Below, piece after piece: positions 13,721 through 18,519 of a stretch of 18,519 bases of DNA (the stretch's first letter is position 1; every line of letters begins with the position of its first letter). The notes under the pieces are model-generated. The model was not told the origin of the DNA and did no database searches. It saw only the letters and a list, made by a program, of their open reading frames with translations. Made by a program: the position numbers and the translations under genes. The DNA is taken from assembly GCA_015491015.1 (NCBI GenBank), contig WFWQ01000046.1, positions 1 to 18,519 of the forward strand, read 5' to 3'. The DNA comes from Patescibacteria group bacterium (GTDB taxonomy: Bacteria > Patescibacteriota > Minisyncoccia > Minisyncoccales > S141-161).

Positions 13721-14752
13721 ATGCAGGGTTTAACTAAAAATAAAATTTGGCTGTTAGTTTTGTTTTCTATCTTTGTTATCTCTTTTATCTTTCAAGAGAA
13801 AAATCTCGTAGCTCAAACACCAGCCCCAGTCAATCCTACCATTTTGAGAGGTTTAGAAAGTGGAGAGATAAAAATCTGCGGAAGAGAGATAAACTTAGGA
13901 GGGCATTTAGAAAGAGTGAACCTCCATCTTAAAGAATTTCTACCCATACTAACTGATTTGGAAAAATCTTTTGAAGCTATTCTGCTTAGTGGCAAAAAAA
14001 TTTCTAATCTTGCTAAAAATTGTTTGAGAGAAAACTGCGGAGCTTCTTGTGGGTGTAGAAATGTGGCGGTTACTAAGTTTAATTATTGCGAAACAGTTTC
14101 TTTAATATGTGAGTGCGAGGTCAAAGGTAATGTCACTATATGCAAAGCTGGAGGCTATAAGATTAGAAAAGATCTAAACATAGAATGCAGAGACAAAGGA
14201 AAAGTGGTTAAAAAAAGGATAGAACTTCAAGTTCCAGAAGTAGCTTGTTTTCCAAATCAACAAGGCGACTTAATAAAAATTGAAAAAGTTTGCACTGGAA
14301 TCCAAGATGTTCCTGAGTGTGGAAGGGAATGCTGCACAGAACAAGGAACAGTATACAATCCGCCAGATATATCCGAAGGGGGAGTACAGCAGTTGGGATG
14401 TCAAAAGGTAGACAGCTGTAAAGCTCAACCTCAACAATGCCAAGGAATAGGAGAAGGACCTTTAGGAACTGCTCCTTGTCCCGAGGGAATCAATAAAAAC
14501 TATCAGAACGTTAAAGACTTAATTGAAAATATACCAGATATTTTGAAAGAGTTAGAACAACTTCAGTTTTCAATTTACAAGCTAGAGAGAGAAAAAAGAG
14601 ATTTAGCTAGAACTTTTCGAACCTGGTATTCTCAAAGAGACAAGAAAGATCTGTTTGATTGTATTACGATGCGAAGCTTGGAAAAATACTTAGTTAAATA
14701 TCCAGTAGAATGCCCTTATGGAGGTTTAACTTATTTTGAATGTGAAAGATAG
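13721..14752 (+). CDS. Secreted protein with 22 cysteines (paralog D, no pilin module)
   Basis: The 343-residue product has a signal peptide (about 1-31; hydrophobic core IWLLVLFSIFVISFIF, likely cleavage after VAQ) followed by TPAPVNPT. A helical segment (about 62-98) leads into a cysteine-dense region, roughly 101-253, with motifs such as CLRENCGASCGC and ECGRECC. A further helical stretch (NVKDLIENIPDILKELEQL) precedes three C-terminal cysteines (314, 331, 341) and the ending LTYFECER. The cysteine total suggests a disulfide-stabilised or metal-binding extracellular protein. The overall order (helix, cysteine cluster, helix, terminal cysteines) matches the 11816 product, only longer. I know of no named family. 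It follows paralog C by one base and precedes an AT-rich 16-base gap with a TATAAT. Confidence 0.75.
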   Translation: MQGLTKNKIWLLVLFSIFVISFIFQEKNLVAQTPAPVNPTILRGLESGEIKICGREINLGGHLERVNLHLKEFLPILTDLEKSFEAILLSGKKISNLAKNCLRENCGASCGCRNVAVTKFNYCETVSLICECEVKGNVTICKAGGYKIRKDLNIECRDKGKVVKKRIELQVPEVACFPNQQGDLIKIEKVCTGIQDVPECGRECCTEQGTVYNPPDISEGGVQQLGCQKVDSCKAQPQQCQGIGEGPLGTAPCPEGINKNYQNVKDLIENIPDILKELEQLQFSIYKLEREKRDLARTFRTWYSQRDKKDLFDCITMRSLEKYLVKYPVECPYGGLTYFECER

Positions 14753-14754
14753 GT

Positions 14755-14760
14755 TATAAT
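14755..14760 (+). promoter_or_regulatory. Possible internal -10 box before the 14769 gene
   Basis: A perfect TATAAT lies eight bases before the ATG in the longest gap within the operon (16 bases). The upstream -35 is poor (TATTTT at 17 bases, or TTGAAT at only 13). If used, it would give a leaderless transcript for the last two genes. Confidence 0.4.
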
Positions 14761-14768
14761 TTAAAAAT

Positions 14769-16337
14769 ATGAAAAAGATTTGGATAATTTTAGCTTTGAT
14801 AATTTTAAGTTTAGCTTTTAAAGCTGAAGCCCAAATTAAAGAAAGAGGGATCCTACCTCAGTTAGATTATCCTGCAGTAAGAGGATTAGATTTGGATCAA
14901 CTAATGAGAGAAGGACAGATTACTTTAGATACCATAGCAAGATATGTTTATTACTTTTTTATAACTATTGGAGGAATAGTAGCCTTGACAGGTTTAGTGT
15001 TAGCTGGGATAAAGTGGCTGCTATACTCTGGATCTCCGTCAGGAATCTCTGAAGCTAAACAAAGTTTTTTAGCGGTATTTTTAGGAATGATAATTCTTTT
15101 TGGTTCTTGGGTAATCTTAAACACTTTAGATCCTCACCTCAAAAATCTTCCTTTATTAGGAACTAAAGCCAAAGTCCCAACTCCTCCAGAAAGAGGACCT
15201 TTACCTGGAGAAAGTCATATTAGAATTTATGTGGAACCATCTGCAAACACCAGACTGCCTCGAAGTTTAATAGAAGATGGAATTGCGCTTACCGAAGAAA
15301 GTTTTCCTATTTTAAATCTTAAAAAGCTTAAAATTGGAAACAAAGTTTATGATTTATCCGGCGGAAATAACTCTGATGGAAAGATAGTTGGAGTTAGATT
15401 TTTCTTAAAGAGTAAAGGTAGCGGGATAGACTGGGTAGCTCCGAAAGGGCCTACTATTGGAGGAGGAGTAGCACTCTTGCCTCAAATTCCAGAGTTTCAT
15501 TATGGAGTAGTATGTTTTGAAGAGCCTCAAAATAGAGGAAGGTTCACACTTGTATTTTCTATGGAAAGTTTAGAATATAATCCTCAAACTGGATTTCTAG
15601 AAAGTCCTTCTACTCCTATTCCTTTAGTGATTTACAACAATCGCATTTCTGATAATCCCGAATCTCCTTGCCAATCTTTAGGATTGATAAAAGTTCCCAC
15701 CGGAGGAGAAGTGGTTGGCCTTCCTTTAGATTCTGAAAACATTACTTTTTATGAATTTCCTTTACCTGAAGCTGTAATCCTGACTACTTCAGCTGGAGGT
15801 CTAAAAGAGCTTAAAGGAGGATGCATAGAGATAGGTGAGAGGTTAGATTTAGATTGTGAGACCGGAGTCAGTGTAATGCCAATAATTGCAGCTTCGATGG
15901 GATGGAAAGCATCTTTTGCTCCACCAATTTGTAGGAATTTAAAAGGAAAAACTAAGATAGATCCTGATAAAGACATCTTTAGAGAATGGTATCCTATGGC
16001 AATGGAGCTTTACGCAGAAAATAAAAACAAGTATTTAGTAATCCTGCTTCCAGATATCTCTGAAAATCCCTGGGATCCGGCTTCACCTAATGGATTTTAC
16101 ATTAGACGAGAAGGGTTTTATGGAGGACCTGCCTACTTTATTACAGGAGTAAGAACAATAGATAGTTTTAAAACTCTTTCAGATCTTACTTATTGGATTA
16201 CCAGATATCCTAACCCTTCAAAGCTGTATTATTATGGGCCTGCAGTAGATTTAGACTCTCTATTGGAAGCTGAAAAGTACGCTCCTAAAAGTTGTATCAT
16301 CATCCCTATAATCTCAGTCAAGATTCATTCTGGTTAA
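14769..16337 (+). CDS. VirB2/TrbC-like two-helix membrane protein with a large six-cysteine ectodomain (paralog E)
   Basis: The 522-residue protein has a signal peptide (1-21, cleavage after AEA likely), the LDYP motif (32-35) with RGLDLDQLM, and the two-span module: span one about 57-80, loop with AKQS, span two about 100-117 ending in NTLDP (118-122). After a Pro/Gly linker comes a roughly 375-residue domain that looks strand-rich. It has six cysteines (249, 301, 352, 363, 398, 509) and motifs EPSAN, YDLSGGNNSD, SPCQSLGLIKVP and KSCIIIPI. The neighbouring gene encodes a full-length paralog in which all six cysteines align. The domain family is unknown to me; adhesin or receptor-binding is inference from its position outside the membrane. 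A TATAAT just upstream may provide a second promoter. Confidence 0.8.
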   Translation: MKKIWIILALIILSLAFKAEAQIKERGILPQLDYPAVRGLDLDQLMREGQITLDTIARYVYYFFITIGGIVALTGLVLAGIKWLLYSGSPSGISEAKQSFLAVFLGMIILFGSWVILNTLDPHLKNLPLLGTKAKVPTPPERGPLPGESHIRIYVEPSANTRLPRSLIEDGIALTEESFPILNLKKLKIGNKVYDLSGGNNSDGKIVGVRFFLKSKGSGIDWVAPKGPTIGGGVALLPQIPEFHYGVVCFEEPQNRGRFTLVFSMESLEYNPQTGFLESPSTPIPLVIYNNRISDNPESPCQSLGLIKVPTGGEVVGLPLDSENITFYEFPLPEAVILTTSAGGLKELKGGCIEIGERLDLDCETGVSVMPIIAASMGWKASFAPPICRNLKGKTKIDPDKDIFREWYPMAMELYAENKNKYLVILLPDISENPWDPASPNGFYIRREGFYGGPAYFITGVRTIDSFKTLSDLTYWITRYPNPSKLYYYGPAVDLDSLLEAEKYAPKSCIIIPIISVKIHSG

Positions 16338-16341
16338 AAAT

Positions 16342-17700
16342 ATGGTCAAAGCTTTCTTTTATCTACTCTTGATCCCTCAGCTAGATTACCCTTCAATAGG
16401 GGGAAGAGATTTAGATCAAATAATGTTATCTTCTCCTATAGGAGCTACAGTAAGAGATTTAGCTTTGTATCTTTTTGATTTTTTAATTTTAAGTGGAGTA
16501 ATTTTAATCTTATTGAGCTTAACTTTTGCTGGAATAAAGTGGCTTTTAAGCCAAGGCAATCCTGGAAAACTCCTTTCAGCTAAAAACCAAATGCTTTCTG
16601 CTTTGACCGGAGGTTTCATCTTATTGGCTTCTTGGGTAATCTTAAATACTTTAGATCCTTATTTGGTAAGGATAAGAGAACTGCCTAACTTTTCAATTCA
16701 AACTCCAAATAAAAAACCTTTAGAGAAAGGAAATAAAATAATTTTAATCATTGAACCGTCGTCAAATTCTAAGCTTCCCTTAGGAATTCAAACAAGAAAG
16801 AGGATAGTTTTAGATGAAAACTCTTTTCCTATTCCAGATATAACTAAGTTTAAGTTAGGAGGTAGAACTTATGATCTATCTGGAAAACCTAACTCTGATG
16901 CTAAAATTTTAGGTATAAAGTTTGAAATAGAAGCAGAAAAGGATACAGAAAAGTTAGATTGGAACAAAGGTTTAGTCAAAAATCCTCCCCAATTCCATTA
17001 TGGAGTTTTATGTTTTGAAAAGAAAAGTTACAAAGGAAAATTGGAAATCGTGTTTTCATTTATGCCCGAAAAGTATAAAGACCCTCCTGGGATTTGGATT
17101 ACTAACTTACGAGAACTAAAAGTAAAGTATGGAGGTTTAAACTCTCCTTGTCAATCTTTAGGACTAATAAAAGTCCCTCTTCCTCACAAACTTTTAAGTT
17201 TGCCAAGTTACGGAGATAACCTTACCTTCTACGAAAATCCCTTTCCTCAAAGATACAAAGTAAACATAGATCCTACTACCGGCAAAGAAAGCTTCGAATT
17301 AATTGGAGAATGTATAGAATTAGGAGATAGAGCAGACCTTAATTGCAGAATCACTACTCCTAATTTATTGCCTATTCACAGAATAGGGACACCGTGGTGG
17401 GAATGGTTTTTAGTACAAGGTTGTGTTAATTTAAGTTTGCCAGGAGGCAAATTTCCTACCTCTTTAGAGGTTTACCCTGCTAACATTCAGCTTTATTTGA
17501 TTTTATTATTAGATACTGCCTATCCTAACCCTGGAGCTTATTTTTCATCTAACTATAGCCTTTCTGCTAATCCTTTTTATTATGTTTTTGGAATCACTCA
17601 AATAAACAACTTTGACCAGCTTCCCAAAGAGATAAGAAAGAGACCCAAAAGTTGCGCTATCGTGCCCATCGACGGAATAAAGATAGAGAAAGTATTTTAA
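16342..17700 (+). CDS. VirB2/TrbC-like two-helix membrane protein with a large six-cysteine ectodomain (paralog F)
   Basis: The 452-residue product is a tandem paralog of the 14769 protein: LDYPSIGGRDLDQIM (14-28), span one about 41-66, span two about 85-101 with NTLDP (102-106), then a domain with EPSSN, YDLSGKPNSD, FHYGVLCFE, SPCQSLGLIKVP, ECIELGDRADLNC and KSCAIVPI. Its six cysteines (224, 270, 324, 335, 361, 438) match one for one. The N-terminus before the YP motif is very short (MVKAFFYLLLIPQ), so a normal cleavable signal peptide is missing or reduced; it may insert through its first span. It starts four bases after the upstream stop and is the last gene of the operon. Its TAA overlaps the jag stop by three bases within TTAA. 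Confidence 0.8.
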   Translation: MVKAFFYLLLIPQLDYPSIGGRDLDQIMLSSPIGATVRDLALYLFDFLILSGVILILLSLTFAGIKWLLSQGNPGKLLSAKNQMLSALTGGFILLASWVILNTLDPYLVRIRELPNFSIQTPNKKPLEKGNKIILIIEPSSNSKLPLGIQTRKRIVLDENSFPIPDITKFKLGGRTYDLSGKPNSDAKILGIKFEIEAEKDTEKLDWNKGLVKNPPQFHYGVLCFEKKSYKGKLEIVFSFMPEKYKDPPGIWITNLRELKVKYGGLNSPCQSLGLIKVPLPHKLLSLPSYGDNLTFYENPFPQRYKVNIDPTTGKESFELIGECIELGDRADLNCRITTPNLLPIHRIGTPWWEWFLVQGCVNLSLPGGKFPTSLEVYPANIQLYLILLLDTAYPNPGAYFSSNYSLSANPFYYVFGITQINNFDQLPKEIRKRPKSCAIVPIDGIKIEKVF

Positions 17701-18155
17701 ACCTTCGGCTTAATCACTACTCTGCGATTAGGCTCTTGACCTATGCTTTCTGTATAAACATTTGGAAAATCAGATAAAGCTAAGTGTATAGCTCTTCTTT
17801 CAAAAGCTGACATTGGTGGAAGTTCTTTAGCTTTTTTAGTTAAAGCTACCTCTTGAGCTAACTCTTTAGCAAAGCTTTTTAAAAACTCAAGCTTTTTCTT
17901 GCGATAGTTGTTAATATCTAAAATAATTCTCAATCCTAAATCAGGGAAATCTTTTTTAACTACTACTCTAATAATATGCTGGAGAGCATTTAAACCCTCA
18001 GCCCTTTGAAAAAGTAAAAGTTTAGCTTCTTCCTTATGTAAAACCAAGTTTAGTTCTAAAGAATCTTCACTAACCGAAGCTTGAGTTTTAACTTCAAAGC
18101 CCATTCTTTTAATTATCTCCTGACAAATCCTTTGAAGAGTTTCTATCTCTCTCAT
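17697..18155 (-). CDS. jag: Jag/KhpB-type KH-R3H RNA-binding protein (SpoIIIJ-associated)
   Basis: The 152-residue protein has a KH-like region (about 20-80) and a well-preserved C-terminal R3H domain (about 107-150) with PPMSAFERRAIHLAL (arginine and histidine of the R3H motif at 120 and 124) and the ending ESIGQEPNRRVVIKP, which identifies the family clearly. The N-terminal Jag_N domain of Firmicutes proteins is absent. The usual GxxG loop of the KH domain reads FQRA at 49-52 (LLLFQRAEGLNALQHI), so both glycines are lost. Jag/KhpB binds RNA and is tied to cell-envelope growth and division in other bacteria. The gene overlaps the end of yidC by 47 bases, the classical yidC-jag order, and no SD site is seen. 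An alternative start at the Met18 codon would avoid the overlap but would cut the conserved N-terminal helix. Confidence 0.9.
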   Translation of the reverse strand: MREIETLQRICQEIIKRMGFEVKTQASVSEDSLELNLVLHKEEAKLLLFQRAEGLNALQHIIRVVVKKDFPDLGLRIILDINNYRKKKLEFLKSFAKELAQEVALTKKAKELPPMSAFERRAIHLALSDFPNVYTESIGQEPNRRVVIKPKV

Positions 18156-18519
18156 AGTCTTTTTTAATTTTATATTTCTTATCTAATCTTTCAAGAATAA
18201 GTTTTCTCTCTAAAATGGAAAACACTATGTTTGCTATCCAATAAACACCTAAAGCAGAAGGAAACCTAACTAATAAAAAGAAAGTAAGAAAGGGCATCAA
18301 AAATAAAATTTGTTTTTGCAGTAAAGCTTCTTTTTTTCCTTGAAAAGAAATCTCTTTGATCTCTTTACTAACCTGCCAAAACTGCAAAAGAGAAGCAAAC
18401 AAAGCTAAAGCAAAATTAGGGGAATTTAAATTAAGCAGTCCTCCTAAAGCTATAGGGCTTAGATCCTTTGGCTGAGGCAGAAAAGAATAAACCAAATCCA
18501 GTTTATCTTCTTTTATGCC
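18109..18519 (-). CDS. yidC: YidC/Oxa1 membrane protein insertase (N-terminal part outside the window)
   Basis: The frame is open to the right edge of the window, so only the last 136 residues are visible. They show the C-terminal YidC core. First comes the loop before the penultimate spans (VYSFLPQPKDLSPIALGGLLNL read in two parts, preceded by GIKEDKLDL). A membrane span (FALALFASLLQFWQ) and a lysine-containing loop follow, then KQILFLMPFLTFFLL, FPSALGVYWIANIVFS and a basic, charged tail. YidC inserts small membrane proteins, alone or with Sec, and would be needed for the many two-span proteins of the adjacent operon. The TTG at 18493-18495 is not a true start because conserved sequence continues upstream. 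If the common order holds, rnpA and rpmH may follow beyond the edge; that is inference. Confidence 0.93.
   Translation of the reverse strand, partial: GIKEDKLDLVYSFLPQPKDLSPIALGGLLNLNSPNFALALFASLLQFWQVSKEIKEISFQGKKEALLQKQILFLMPFLTFFLLVRFPSALGVYWIANIVFSILERKLILERLDKKYKIKKDYERDRNSSKDLSGDN

Noticed and set aside
7372..17700. Operon as part of a conjugative plasmid or integrative element
   Set aside because: No relaxase, integrase, coupling protein, attachment-site repeats or tRNA boundary is visible, and flanking genes are housekeeping.
17708..17732. Imperfect 8-bp hairpin just past the operon end (GCTTAATC with GATTAGGC)
   Set aside because: It lies in jag coding sequence, has a nine-base loop and a G-T pair, and no U-tract follows, so I do not call it a terminator.
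1..18519. Alternative genetic code with TGA read as glycine
   Set aside because: TGA ends the genes at 11816-11819, 12530-12532 and 6959-6961 at sensible lengths, and conserved proteins read normally with the standard bacterial code.
1..18519. CRISPR arrays, tRNA or rRNA genes, insertion sequences
   Set aside because: No spaced direct repeats, no cloverleaf-like segments and no transposase. The gaps between genes are at most 194 bases and are accounted for by promoters and the dyad.

Overview
The window is about one-third G+C by eye. It is densely packed: the largest non-coding gap is 194 bases (7178-7371), and neighbouring genes often overlap. It contains comM, ksgA, yidC and jag together with a single-membrane-type, VirB4/PrgI/VirB6-like secretion cluster. 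That mix, the tiny intergenic gaps and the 'YP ... NTLDP' two-helix membrane proteins are typical of Candidate Phyla Radiation (Patescibacteria) genomes, most likely of the Parcubacteria type. This placement is inference from family resemblance; there is no rRNA in the window to confirm it. TGA is used as a stop (11817-11819, 12530-12532 and 6959-6961), which argues against the recoded Gracilibacteria and Absconditabacteria. Arginine is mostly AGA/AGG and the proteins are rich in K, E and I.

Layout. (1) 2-901: 3' part of comM (AAA+ ATPase), convergent with a membrane-anchored LysM-M23 peptidase (894-1859, minus). (2) 1897-5288: ksgA, overlapped by a large polytopic VirB6/TrbL-like protein (2694-5288) with a long helical tail and three proline/RGRG repeats at its C-terminus. 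(3) 5312-7177: a separate block of a membrane-anchored SPFH/band-7 protein and two small membrane proteins. These have clear sigma70-type promoters, strong Shine-Dalgarno (SD) sites and shared hairpin terminators. (4) 7372-17700: a ten-gene operon on the plus strand, with gaps of 1-16 bases or short overlaps and no SD sites. Its order is a conserved hypothetical protein, PrgI-like protein, TraC-like protein (split VirB4 N-terminal domain), VirB4 ATPase, small membrane protein, then six exported or membrane proteins. (5) 17697-18519, minus: jag and the 3' part of yidC, tail-to-tail with the operon.

How it fits together. The VirB4 ATPase, its TraC-like partner and PrgI look like the inner-membrane motor, with the VirB6-like protein encoded in the ksgA transcript as the channel. 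The last six operon genes look like the surface part. Four carry a VirB2/TrbC-like two-helix module (10986, 12529, 14769, 16342) fused to large C-terminal domains. Two more are secreted cysteine-rich proteins (11816, 13721) interleaved with the first two anchored ones and sharing with them a cysteine-containing C-terminal end. No relaxase, VirD4 coupling protein or VirB11 is visible. A surface appendage, attachment device or effector/DNA-uptake machine is as plausible as conjugation. The M23 peptidase could open the wall for it.

The most interesting material is the run of pilin-like modules with cysteine-rich ectodomains, the sharp split between SD-less (near-leaderless) genes and strong-SD genes, and a 30-bp dyad just upstream of the secretion operon.
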